The notes: generated by a model not told the origin, from the letters alone. A stretch of DNA of 23,419 nt from Methanosarcina sp. UBA5 (GCF_002505485.1 NZ_DAVG01000015.1:979-24397); one strand, 5' to 3'. Counted from the first letter of the stretch, positions 1 through 7,786 are shown. Program-made: numbers and translations.

Positions 1-616
1 CAGTTTATACCGTTTGAATTAAACAATTTTTTTAGCTCTCGTTTTGAGAGTAAATCGCATTGATCGGCCCAGAACTCTTTAACAGTGCCATTAATAGTTT
101 TATATCTTACTTTGAAAAAGACAGAGTTATCGTCAGAAGACTCACTTACTCCACTGAGGATAAAAGGAGTTTTACATACATCTGTACGTATATTCTTAAA
201 CTCCGTAGAATTTTTATTCGGAACTAAAACCTCTTTGTAAACTCCGGTATCATCAATGAAATATCCAACCGGGACTGTGTATTCAGACCATGAGCAAATA
301 TTATCATTAACGTAATTTGAGGTTTCATCAGGAAATTCAATTTCTGGTTCTTTAGGGTCTTCATATTCCTGCTCAGGGTAATCTTCATCAGAAAGATTAA
401 TATCGAGTTTTTCCATTTTATTTTGTTTTTGAATTCGTTTTACTGCCGTTTGAATCCTATTATCATCTCTCAAATCGGGATAGTCTTTGAAAAAGTCGTC
501 TTCTATAAATTTATAATCATTTTTTTCTAAAAATTCTTTAATACTACTGAATAGCTGGTCATAGCTAGTTTTACAAATATTATTATTTTCCTTTCCGATA
601 AAACTTAATGTTGACA
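1..616 (-). CDS. DUF927 domain protein, N-terminal part (cut by window edge)
   Basis: An open frame of 205 codons runs from ATG at 616 to the window edge without a stop, so the gene is partial at its C-terminus. The ATG follows a G5 run (AAGGGGGTT) with 8 nt spacing, a good ribosome binding site. Residues 1-70 are polar and residues 75-100 very acidic. From about residue 113 the pattern YTVPVGYFIDDTGVYK, then CKTPFILSGV and a following hydrophobic strand, matches the start of DUF927 as I know it: a domain found with helicase/primase proteins of integrated elements and common in Methanosarcina. The expected ATPase part would lie outside the window. The family assignment is from recall of the pattern. 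The role in replication or mobility of an element is inference. Confidence 0.7.
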
Positions 617-666
617 TAAAATTAACCCCCTTCTCTCTTCTGGCATCGAAGGTGCAACTAATTCAT

Positions 667-1140
667 TTAACATCTTTCCACTTCCCACTTGCGTAAAAAC
701 TCCCAACTTTCCTGAGCAATATCACCATTAGTTGTTTTATAAAGGATCATAGCCGAACCCTCTGATTTGTACCCCATCTTTGTAAGAGTATCAGATAGGA
801 ACGGTACTGAAATCTCAATTCCAGAAGCCTCTATAATTTTCTCAATAACGGAAACAGGTAAATAAAGAAATTTACCATCATTCAAAAAGGGAGTTTGTTT
901 GTTGTCAATTTTAACAAAAGCGTCATCTAGTGTTTTAGAAATATTCCTATCAAAAATAAGCTCTAGTAAAATGTCAATGTTTAAGGCCATCTTACTTTCT
1001 AAATCATTGAGAATACCATTATTATAAAGATCCTGATATTCATCAGCGATATAAAGTTCTTCATCATCTGTTACTAACCCAAAAGTCGTCATATTGGGAA
1101 ATGGTTTAATAATACCTTTTATTTTATTATTTAAACACAT
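667..1140 (-). CDS. Hypothetical protein, upstream partner of the DUF927 gene
   Basis: 157 residues starting at ATG 1140, preceded by GAGATGAT, which matches the archaeal anti-Shine-Dalgarno, so the start is well supported. The protein is soluble and mixed alpha/beta in look, with no signal peptide, membrane segment or Cys motif. I do not recognise a family. It lies 50 nt upstream of the DUF927 gene on the same strand and probably shares its transcript. The low GC content matches that gene and is lower than in the metabolic genes further along, which fits a transferred element. It could be a small accessory protein of that element, but nothing in the sequence shows a function. Confidence 0.6.
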   Translation of the reverse strand: MCLNNKIKGIIKPFPNMTTFGLVTDDEELYIADEYQDLYNNGILNDLESKMALNIDILLELIFDRNISKTLDDAFVKIDNKQTPFLNDGKFLYLPVSVIEKIIEASGIEISVPFLSDTLTKMGYKSEGSAMILYKTTNGDIAQESWEFLRKWEVERC

Positions 1141-2145
1141 ATTATCATCTCATATAAGAAAATAAGTAATTAAAGAGGTTATTAAGGAAAACAGAATAAT
1201 TTGCCGTATCTATGACTATTGATAAAAAAGTAATATACTGACATCAAATGCAAAAAAGATTAAGCTAACTGTTTTTTAGTAGTTTATTGATATGGAAAAT
1301 AATAAATAGAAAAGAAATGTTCCCAAATCTCTAAAGATTACTTTTCCCTTTCTGCATTTTGGTCGCCCATTATCCTGATTTATGGCTATATCTCAAACGG
1401 GTTTTTGTTTGCGTTTAAAAGACTAAGCCACTTGTTGCTCCAGCAGTGCTAAAATTAGGAAGTGAGAACTGGAAACTATAATATTGGAAAAAATCAATCA
1501 ACAAATAATAGGCAACAAATTTATTTAAAACTCGAGCATTTATGCCCACAATGAAGTCTGATTTGACAAAAATAGAGCATTTATGCCTACATTCGTGTTT
1601 ATGATCTTGATAGCAGTACCGGAGATACTAACCAATCAAGCACACTGGTCAACAAAAGCAGTGCTCCACCGCATTGTGTTGCTGGTGTCAACTCTTGAAT
1701 ACAGCAAAAATTAATCTGTTTCAAGCTCCATTCATTCACCGTTCCTATATTATTGACTATCGGGGCTTCGGTGAAATCTCTATGGTATCATAGGTTTTAT
1801 CGTGGGATTATTTCCCAACCCTACAACATTAATAAATTGATTTAAAACTATATATAATTACTCATTCAATAAATAACAAAAATGTCGTCGTGTACAAAAT
1901 AAAAATAATGATAAAAAGTTATAATATTAATGATTTCTATTGCCAATAAGTCAAATGCCTATTTAAGCTTGTTAGGACAGCATGTTGTTTCCCAGTCTGC
2001 AAGTTGAGGAATTATAAAAGAGCAAAGTGAAGAACGCCCTAAACAATATCTAAAATTGATAGAGAATTATTTTATATATTGGCTCTTTAAATCTAATATA
2101 AAAACAATAATTAAACGAAAATAGGCTTTAAACCTGTTTATTCAT
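1141..2145. other. AT-rich spacer without a recognisable gene
   Basis: About 1 kb with stops in all frames and no start with a ribosome binding site leading into a convincing protein. It separates the DUF927 pair from the tRNA-Ser-like gene. The only structure I see is the 17-nt direct repeat at 1534-1591, listed separately. It may be decayed element DNA or a regulatory/attachment region. Confidence 0.5.
1534..1591. repeat. 17-nt direct repeat GAGCATTTATGCCYACA, two copies
   Basis: Copies at 1534-1550 and 1575-1591 differ at one base and start 41 nt apart. Each contains GCAT-TT-ATGC, a small dyad. They lie in the gene-free spacer of the putative element. Confidence 0.6.
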
Positions 2146-2229
2146 GCCGTTTTGTCTTAGTGGTAAGGCGACGGTCTCGAAAACCGTTTCTTCTTTGGGA
2201 GAGCGCAGGTTCAAATCCTGCCCTGGGCG
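2146..2229 (+). tRNA. tRNA-Ser(CGA)-like gene, probably degenerate
   Basis: The anticodon arm ACGGT-CTCGAAA-ACCGT (2171-2187) gives anticodon CGA at 2178-2180. A long variable arm that can pair (TCTTC with GGAGA) and a perfect T arm (GCAGG-TTCAAAT-CCTGC, 2205-2221) mark it as a serine tRNA. A D stem (GTCT/AGGC) can be drawn. The 3' acceptor strand CCTGGGC (2222-2228) would need GCCCAGG at the 5' end, but the sequence has GCCGTTT, which pairs in only three positions. The 3' half therefore looks intact and the 5' end replaced or decayed. That pattern is expected for a tRNA gene at the edge of an integrated element. It could still be a functional odd tRNA. Confidence 0.6.
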
Positions 2230-2366
2230 TGAATCTTTAAGTTAAAAGCTTAAAAAAGATTATTTGAGCTTAAATAATGAATTTTCTCTTTTTCGTGTGT
2301 GACTCACCAATAATTAGTGGACATTTTCTAAGCAATTCGCATACTAGTATCTGTTTTTTGTGAGCT

Positions 2367-3731
2367 TCATAGCACTCCGGGAAAAATTGCATGTATTGCT
2401 TCCTCTTGCTTAAACACTGATGGGAAAAAATTATTATGACTTCTTTTTTCTTTTATTTTTTCAAAGAGCTGTTTTAAGGTATCCTCATTGCTCTGAGTGA
2501 ATTTAAATGGAGAATCAAGGAACGGTTCAAAGTAGATAGGCACGTCGTCAAGCCTGTAGAACGTCCCGTCACATTCCATGGCATCAATGACTCCCGGAAG
2601 CACAATGTCTGAGATAGACGTAGTTGGACAAGGAACTGTATCCAGGCAGATTAATGGAATTTTTGCAAGGTAAGCTGCACAGTCAGGGGGGATCTGACTC
2701 AAAAGATCAGCACACATTACAAAAGCTGCATCCACGTCCTTTTCTCGAAGCAAATCGACGGTTGTGAATTCTCCAGGATTGTAACGTGGGTGTCCACGCA
2801 TGAAATCAAGCCCGAAGGGGTACCCGTACATGTAGGAGGCAACCTGGTTAAAGCCTGCCGCGTTGCAGTGACTGCGGATAACTCCAATGGTAAATTTGGA
2901 ATAATTGTTCAGCTCTTTCACAAGGTTCATGGCAATTTCAGTATTTCTGTACTTTCCAATAGATGAAGACAGTCCAACCCCTACCGAGATAGTCCCAAAG
3001 TTGCAGTTTTTCATCAAATCAAGCATTTCTTCCATAACAGGAATGGGAACTCCTGTAATCTCTTCTACTGAGGGATGAGGAGTTTTTCCATGTAAAAGCG
3101 TCAAGAGTGCGCTTATTAGCTCATAATCGGAGTCCGGTTTAAGCTGCACATGCAGGTCTGAAGCTTTAGCAGTTAGAGTTTTTCTTGGGTCCACAGTAAT
3201 GATTGTCCTGTCAAAACGCCCGCGTTTTGTCCAGTAACCTCTGGGGAAAACCCCATATCTGGACATCTGCCTGGGCATGGATTCAAGTGGATTTGTTCCC
3301 CAGTAGACTATGAGATCTCCCTTGTTTTTCTTCTGCCCTTCAGTTGCACCGACTTTTCCGGCTTCCTGAGTTCCCATCACTGTGGCCCCATTGCCTACTG
3401 TATCAACAATTGCACCCAGATATTCCCCGATCATAAGCCCCACTTCATGTGCTTCACAGGATGTTTCGCTGCCTATGTAAATCAGGGGACGCTTCGCCGA
3501 AGCCAGGATGTCTGCGGCTATTTGAAGGGCTCCTTCCCAGGAAACCGATCTTAATTTTCCTCCATACTTTAGAAGGGGCTGTCTAAATCTTCGGGGACTT
3601 GTAATCTCATTAAATCTGGAAATTCCCATCTTGCATACATTTTTAGCTTCAATCTTTCCGCCCTTGATTTCAATCTGGATATCGTCGCAGGAAGCCCCAC
3701 AGACAGGACAGACTATATTTTTGAAAAACAT
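2367..3731 (-). CDS. fwdB: Formylmethanofuran dehydrogenase subunit B paralogue without the catalytic Cys-His
   Basis: 454 residues from ATG 3731, which has GGAGG at 3741-3745 with 9 nt spacing. A TTG six bases upstream is too close to it. FwdB/FmdB is the molybdopterin-tungsten/molybdenum subunit that carries the CO2 reduction site of formylmethanofuran dehydrogenase, the first step of methanogenesis from CO2. The N-terminal iron-sulfur motif is present (C8, C11, C15, C33), as are the family blocks YWGTNPLES, MSRYGVFPRG and VDPRKT. Where the family has a Val-Cys-His-Gly-Pro segment binding the metal, this protein reads NGATVMGTQEAG (residues 114-125), with no Cys or His. No other fwd/fmd subunit gene is adjacent. 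Fold and pterin binding look kept. Catalysis as in true FwdB is doubtful, so it may be an assembly factor, a regulatory subunit or an enzyme with another substrate. Confidence 0.85.
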   Translation of the reverse strand: MFFKNIVCPVCGASCDDIQIEIKGGKIEAKNVCKMGISRFNEITSPRRFRQPLLKYGGKLRSVSWEGALQIAADILASAKRPLIYIGSETSCEAHEVGLMIGEYLGAIVDTVGNGATVMGTQEAGKVGATEGQKKNKGDLIVYWGTNPLESMPRQMSRYGVFPRGYWTKRGRFDRTIITVDPRKTLTAKASDLHVQLKPDSDYELISALLTLLHGKTPHPSVEEITGVPIPVMEEMLDLMKNCNFGTISVGVGLSSSIGKYRNTEIAMNLVKELNNYSKFTIGVIRSHCNAAGFNQVASYMYGYPFGLDFMRGHPRYNPGEFTTVDLLREKDVDAAFVMCADLLSQIPPDCAAYLAKIPLICLDTVPCPTTSISDIVLPGVIDAMECDGTFYRLDDVPIYFEPFLDSPFKFTQSNEDTLKQLFEKIKEKRSHNNFFPSVFKQEEAIHAIFPGVL

Positions 3732-3841
3732 AATCAATGTCCTCCAGTATAAAATTTTGATATTGTATATTCAGTACACTTTTTGGAAAAAGTAGATAGT
3801 AGCGCTTCGTCTTGCATTTTACTTGCCTCTCAACATTGTTC

Positions 3842-3887
3842 TGTGCACTGCACAGCAGTTCATTTTCATGCTAATGAACAGTGCACA
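3842..3887. repeat. Inverted repeat upstream of the fwdB paralogue
   Basis: Outer arms TGTGCACT (3842-3849) and AGTGCACA (3880-3887) and inner arms GTTCATT (3858-3864) and AATGAAC (3873-3879) pair perfectly, with loop TTCATGCT and an 8-nt bulge GCACAGCA on one side. It lies about 110 nt upstream of the gene's start. It could be an operator or a structured leader. Confidence 0.55.
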
Positions 3888-4057
3888 GCAATTTCACAGC
3901 ACTGTATCATTTTTATGAACTAGTACTTCAATGTCAACAGGTTTTCAGGAATACGCCTTTTTCCCTGCATCCTGGAAGACGGGTGGGGGAATTCAGGATA
4001 GACCATAATTTTTCCAGATCCCAATAGATAAAAACCGTGTTCAAGTTTTTTGCTGTC

Positions 4058-4104
4058 GTTTACCAGTTAGTAGATTTCCAGATCTACGTTTGTTACCAGT
4101 AAAC
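4058..4104. repeat. Nested inverted repeat in the spacer
   Basis: Outer arms GTTTAC (4058-4063) and GTAAAC (4099-4104) enclose inner arms GTAGAT (4070-4075) and ATCTAC (4082-4087). The element sits between the fwdB paralogue and tRNA-Trp, where no coding frame is convincing. Short arms mean it may be chance. Confidence 0.3.
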
Positions 4105-4298
4105 TATTTTCTCGTTTAATTTTAGGCAATATTTATGAATAATTTACATCTAAAAGATGATTTATAACTTAGATATAAACATATCGACTCCCTCTTTTTT
4201 GACTTGGGAACTTTCGAACGAAGTAATAATTTTGAACCCATGCAAAACAGTGAAAGTGCCAGAGTTATTCACAAAAAACATTATTTCCTGCCGTTAAG

Positions 4299-4307
4299 TA
4301 TTTAATA
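4299..4307 (+). promoter_or_regulatory. TATA-like box of tRNA-Trp
   Basis: TATTTAATA ends 29 nt before the first base of the tRNA, a suitable distance for archaeal TBP/TFB start just upstream of the gene. A perfect 6-bp hairpin (AGGATA/TATCCT, 4313-4330) lies between box and tRNA. Confidence 0.45.
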
Positions 4308-4336
4308 GAAGAAGGATATTTGAGTATCCTTGTAAA

Positions 4337-4528
4337 GGGGCTGTGGCCTAGCCCGGCATGGCGATGGGCTCCAGCGGATAAATGATGAACAACGGGTCTA
4401 CCGAGTCTTTCCCGACGGGGCAGGACAATGAGGAACCGTTGGAGCACTGATAGATGCTCACCAGAAAACTGTATAAGCAGTTGTTCGGAGATACCCGTCG
4501 ATCGTGAGTTCGAATCTCACCAGCCCCA
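4337..4528 (+). tRNA. tRNA-Trp(CCA) with a 118-nt intron
   Basis: The acceptor strands GGGGCTG (4337-4343) and CAGCCCC (4521-4527) pair perfectly, with discriminator A4528 and no encoded CCA. Anticodon CCA lies at 4371-4373. The anticodon stem ATGGG pairs with CCCGT (4494-4498) only after removal of 4375-4492, so the intron sits after position 37, the usual archaeal site. CTCC of exon 1 pairs with GGAG (4487-4490) between bulges AGC and ATA, a bulge-helix-bulge for the splicing endonuclease. This is the known arrangement of euryarchaeal tRNA-Trp. T-runs after 4530 probably end transcription. Confidence 0.95.
4375..4492 (+). ncRNA. tRNA-Trp intron with box C/D guide RNA layout
   Basis: In order the intron has box C ATGATGA (4382-4388), guide ACGGGT (4392-4397), D' CCGA (4401-4404), C' ATGAGGA (4428-4434), guide TTGGAGC (4439-4445) and D CTGA (4447-4450). 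The fifth base upstream of D (g4442) pairs with C34, and the fifth upstream of D' (g4396) pairs with C39. That fits the D-box-plus-five rule for 2'-O-methylation, and positions 34 and 39 are those reported for Haloferax pre-tRNA-Trp. GAACAAC (4387-4393) and GTTGTTC (4480-4486) are also perfectly complementary and may form an intron stem that alternates with the guide fold. The first guide helix is only 6 bp and D' is not the CTGA consensus. Confidence 0.8.
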
Positions 4529-4818
4529 CCTTTTTGATTTAATTTTATTTCTCTATACCACTTTTTTGGCATCTTCTCTATATCCTCTAATCTCTATACT
4601 CTCTAAATACCTTTTAACGCTCCTCTCTGTGAATATTCTTTTAGTACCCAGTTGAGGTCAATTCTGGTAGATTCACAGATATAACTTTTTAATACTCAGG
4701 AATGTAGAGAGCCGTAAAAAGTAATACTTTCACGTAACTCCCCCAATGGTTAATAACCTGCAAGTCCAATCTTATTCTACCTGCTTAAACCTGCTCAACA
4801 GCAAGTGAGGTTCTTATC

Positions 4819-5583
4819 TTGAGGCGCGAAAAAGAAGAAACAGCTGTCCTTGTCAGAGTCACTCCTGAAAAAAGCAAAAAGGATGGAGACGGGCATGCCG
4901 TAGGAGTTATCTGCATCAATAAACATGGAGAACTGCTGAGGCTCTATCCTATGGGATTCAGGTACGGGGAAGGGCTGGTTGATTTCAGGAAGTATGACCT
5001 GCTTGAGGTCACGGTTACTAAACCTGAGCACGATGTCAGATGGGAGAGCAGGAAAGCCCTCAGTCATGTTAACCTGGAAAGCCCACTTAAAGAAAGGGAA
5101 ATAAAAGGGCTTGTCCTGCGGCTTGTAACGTCTATAGAAAGGCTGAATCTCGAAGGAGCGAGTCTTGGAGTGGTAAAGCCGGAAATCCTGGATCTTGAGA
5201 TAAAGGTGAACAGCACTGAAGCTTATGACCGGCAGCAGTATTTTAATCTCATAGGAGATTTTCTGGAAAAAGGAGAAAAAGCCGCCCGAATGCCTGTCGA
5301 GATAAGGTTTTTTTTCAAGTGTGAGGGAGAAGAGGTCTGCAGGGGGCATAAAATAATCCTGCTTGACTGGGAATTCAATGAAACCGTACGGAACATTACA
5401 AGGGATGAACAGGAACCGGCAGCTGTAGAAAGGAAAATAGAAGAGCATTTCTCGGACCTCATGAAAGAAAGGGAACTATACTTTATCATGGGGACGCATT
5501 TCACGTATGGGACCTGGATGATAACAGGGCTTTTCTGCCCGGAAAAAAACGGCGAGATCCAGAGCAGTCTTTCCGGATTTTAA
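4819..5583 (+). CDS. Uncharacterised protein with conserved RLYP and Cys/His-DWE motifs
   Basis: 254 residues from TTG 4819, supported by GTGAGG at 4805-4810 with 8 nt spacing. No better start lies nearby. The protein shows a pattern I associate with a widespread uncharacterised family: an N-terminal segment ending in LLRLYPMGFRYG (39-50), FRKYDLLEVTV, then C168-x5-C174-x2-H177 followed by LLDWEFNE (181-188), and C-terminal FIMGTHFTYGTWMITGLF (222-239). C168, C174, H177 and H227 could bind a metal, and the DWE acidic pair could be catalytic, but both points are inference. No signal peptide or membrane segment is seen. The gene stands alone between tRNA-Trp and a convergent aminotransferase gene, so the context gives no hint of its job. 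Confidence 0.8.
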   Translation: MRREKEETAVLVRVTPEKSKKDGDGHAVGVICINKHGELLRLYPMGFRYGEGLVDFRKYDLLEVTVTKPEHDVRWESRKALSHVNLESPLKEREIKGLVLRLVTSIERLNLEGASLGVVKPEILDLEIKVNSTEAYDRQQYFNLIGDFLEKGEKAARMPVEIRFFFKCEGEEVCRGHKIILLDWEFNETVRNITRDEQEPAAVERKIEEHFSDLMKERELYFIMGTHFTYGTWMITGLFCPEKNGEIQSSLSGF

Positions 5584-5660
5584 AAACCATATAAAGAAGA
5601 AAAAATTGGTAGAAAAAATGAAGAAAAGATCGATTTAACTTAATTATTAACCTAACTTTA

Positions 5661-6857
5661 TTATAGAATTTCTAATCCTTCAAGCTCTTTTTCCAAAAAG
5701 GCTTCCAGCCTGTCCATACCTTCTTTTATATTTTCTATACTGTTGGCATAGGAGAAACGCAGATAGCCTTCGGCCCCGTTTCCAAAATCGATTCCGGGCG
5801 TAACTGCAACGCCGGCTTCGTTAAGAATGCGGCGGCTCAGTTCCAGGGAGTCACTGCCGTACCTGCGAGCATCGGCGAGGACATAAAAGGCTCCCATAGG
5901 CTCTTTGCGGACTTCAAGGCCCATTTCGATAAGCCTTTTCAACATATACTGGCGGCGTGTGTTATAAGTCTGGACCATCTCGGCGACGTGATCCTGTGGA
6001 CCTTTCAGGGCCGCGATTCCTGCCTCCTGGACAAAGGAGTTGGCGCAAATGAAAAAGTTCTGGTGGATTTTCTGAATCGCACGGACGCATTCAGTAGGAC
6101 AGATAATGTAGCCGAGCCTCCAGCCGGTCATTGCATACAGTTTGGAAAAGCCATTAAGGACAAAGGCGTTCTTTGTATATTCCAGGATGGTATGATCTTC
6201 ACCGCTATAGATTAAACCCTGGTAGATCTCGTCCGAAACAATAGGAATTCCTTTCTCGTCCGCAATCTCGGCAAGGCCCTGCAAGTTTTCTGGAGACATA
6301 ACATGCCCTCCTGGATTTGAAGGACTATTGATCAGGATAGCTTTAGTATTCGGGCTCAGGCACTGCCTTACCGTTTCCGGTTCAAGGGCAAACCCGTTTG
6401 TCTCGCTCGTGTAAACAAAAACAGGAGTTCCACTCAGGTATTTCACAAAATTCGGATAACAGGCATAGTGAGGATTCGACATAATGACTTCATCCATTTT
6501 CTCGAGCAGAGCCATAAAAACGATCAAAAGAGCCGGACTCGTGCCGGATGTTACAATAACCTGGTCCGGACTCAGTTCGACTCCGAACTTTTGCTGGTAA
6601 GATTCGACTATTGCTTCTCTGAGCGAAAGAAGTCCCTGGCTGTGAGTGTATTTTGTGAATCCCCGACCAATAGAAGCACAGGCAGCTTCACATATGTGGG
6701 GAGCCGTAGGAAAATCAGGTTCTCCTACCTCGAGATGGATTATGTGTCTTCCCTCAGCTTCCAGAGCCTGGGCACTTTCCAGCACTTCCATCACATAGAA
6801 AGGAGGGATATCTTCAGATTTTTTTGATAAGATGCATTCGGAATTTATTGAAAACAT
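5661..6857 (-). CDS. PLP-dependent class I aminotransferase (aspartate aminotransferase-like)
   Basis: 398 residues, the usual length for the family. It transfers an amino group between an amino acid and a 2-oxo acid with pyridoxal phosphate. Visible landmarks are EVGEPDF (43-49), the TSGTSPALL loop (103-111) binding the cofactor phosphate, Asn181 of SPSNPGG, Asp209 and Tyr212 of SDEIYQGL, the Schiff-base lysine K239 in NGFSKLYAMTGWRLGY, and the C-terminal arginine of YLRFSYA for the substrate carboxylate. The start ATG 6857 has AGAAGGT close upstream. The first 20 residues precede the usual first helix and may be a small extension. The substrate cannot be settled: aspartate, aromatic or branched-chain donors are all possible in this subgroup. 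The gene is monocistronic by spacing and convergent with the gene at 4819. Confidence 0.9.
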   Translation of the reverse strand: MFSINSECILSKKSEDIPPFYVMEVLESAQALEAEGRHIIHLEVGEPDFPTAPHICEAACASIGRGFTKYTHSQGLLSLREAIVESYQQKFGVELSPDQVIVTSGTSPALLIVFMALLEKMDEVIMSNPHYACYPNFVKYLSGTPVFVYTSETNGFALEPETVRQCLSPNTKAILINSPSNPGGHVMSPENLQGLAEIADEKGIPIVSDEIYQGLIYSGEDHTILEYTKNAFVLNGFSKLYAMTGWRLGYIICPTECVRAIQKIHQNFFICANSFVQEAGIAALKGPQDHVAEMVQTYNTRRQYMLKRLIEMGLEVRKEPMGAFYVLADARRYGSDSLELSRRILNEAGVAVTPGIDFGNGAEGYLRFSYANSIENIKEGMDRLEAFLEKELEGLEIL

Positions 6858-7106
6858 AAAAGACCTTCTAAAAAATTAATTATTGTGAAAGGAGCTGAGG
6901 TAAAAGCAAGTAATACCGCTGAAGTTATACCTGAAACTGCGTATGCTTTCAAGATTTAAATATTCTGTGGGAAAAACAGAATCAGAATTGAGAAAATAAA
7001 AAGAAAAAGGCCGAACCCTGAGAAGCCCGAAAGAAAAAAAGGCTAGTTCCTGAGAAAATGAAGAGAAAAATTAATTTCTGATATGAAACCAGCTTTATAA
7101 GATAGC

Positions 7107-7739
7107 TTAATTCCTTGGCATGATTTTTTCGAGAATTTTTACATCCGGGCCACTCCAACCCTGGCTTTCAAGTGTTTTCGCAAAATCTCGCTGGGAAACC
7201 TGGAACTTTTCTAGATTTTCAGGAATAATATTGAGAAAGTCATAGTCCCCGTATGCCCCTGCAAAGAAGGAAGAAACTGTTTCCTCAAACTTTTCCTCGA
7301 TTCTCTGCGGGTACCAGAACCCATTCTGTGAGAGCAAAGCAAAGTTCGGGTCAGGAACCGGGATATCATCCGAGTAAATATAAAATCCTATGGAAATCTC
7401 TTCCCCGTACTTTGCAAGAACCAGTTTCTTCTCAAATCCGGATTTCTGAAGCTTAAGGAACCATTCGCCCTTTAAAAGATCAGCAACTTCATTGAGAACT
7501 CCATGGGCTCTGAGTATCTTTTCTGCCACCTGCTGGATTTCCAGGATAAACTTTTTGCGCTGCTCTTCAGGCATTTCAAGACAGGACATACAGTTTTCAC
7601 CGAATGGAACCCCAGCATACTGAGCTTCCCCCTCACCGAGTTTTTTCGGTTCTTCGGCCTTTCCTTCTGATTTTTTTCCCGCCCCCCGATGAACATCGGG
7701 AACAGTCTGCCATATCTCATTTTCAGGATATTCTACCGT
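7107..7739 (-). CDS. Hypothetical protein, probably starting at ACG
   Basis: The frame ends at 7107. Its first ATG is at 7589 (160 residues, GGTGA upstream), but coding-like sequence continues 50 codons further up without a stop. At 7739 an ACG follows GGGGGTG (7747-7753) with 7 nt spacing, and a TATA-like TAATATTTATG lies at 7776-7786, just far enough to give a short leader. This suggests a 210-residue protein whose start was ATG and is now, or is read as, ACG. The N-terminal part is polar and Lys/Glu-rich. A C-x2-C pair (GENCMSCLEM) sits at the internal ATG, followed by an alpha/beta region. I do not recognise a family. The alternative is the shorter 160-residue protein from 7589. Confidence 0.65.
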   Translation of the reverse strand, partial: TVEYPENEIWQTVPDVHRGAGKKSEGKAEEPKKLGEGEAQYAGVPFGENCMSCLEMPEEQRKKFILEIQQVAEKILRAHGVLNEVADLLKGEWFLKLQKSGFEKKLVLAKYGEEISIGFYIYSDDIPVPDPNFALLSQNGFWYPQRIEEKFEETVSSFFAGAYGDYDFLNIIPENLEKFQVSQRDFAKTLESQGWSGPDVKILEKIMPRN

Positions 7740-7775
7740 AACTTCGCACCCCCTATATTATAATAACGGAATACT

Positions 7776-7786
7776 CATAAATATTA
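7776..7786 (-). promoter_or_regulatory. TATA-like box of the ACG-start gene
   Basis: TAATATTTATG on the minus strand, centred about 42 nt before the ACG and about 30 nt before the G-rich ribosome binding site. A start of transcription about 25 nt downstream would leave a short leader that includes the binding site. Confidence 0.4.

Noticed and set aside
4265..4655. Three short frames over and beside the tRNA-Trp gene on both strands
   Set aside because: They are explained by the tRNA and its intron. Composition is not protein-like and no ribosome binding site fits.
7472..7720. 82-codon frame overlapping the hypothetical gene at 7107
   Set aside because: It is the other frame of the extended coding sequence, very basic and rich in Ser/Lys, and lacks a ribosome binding site.
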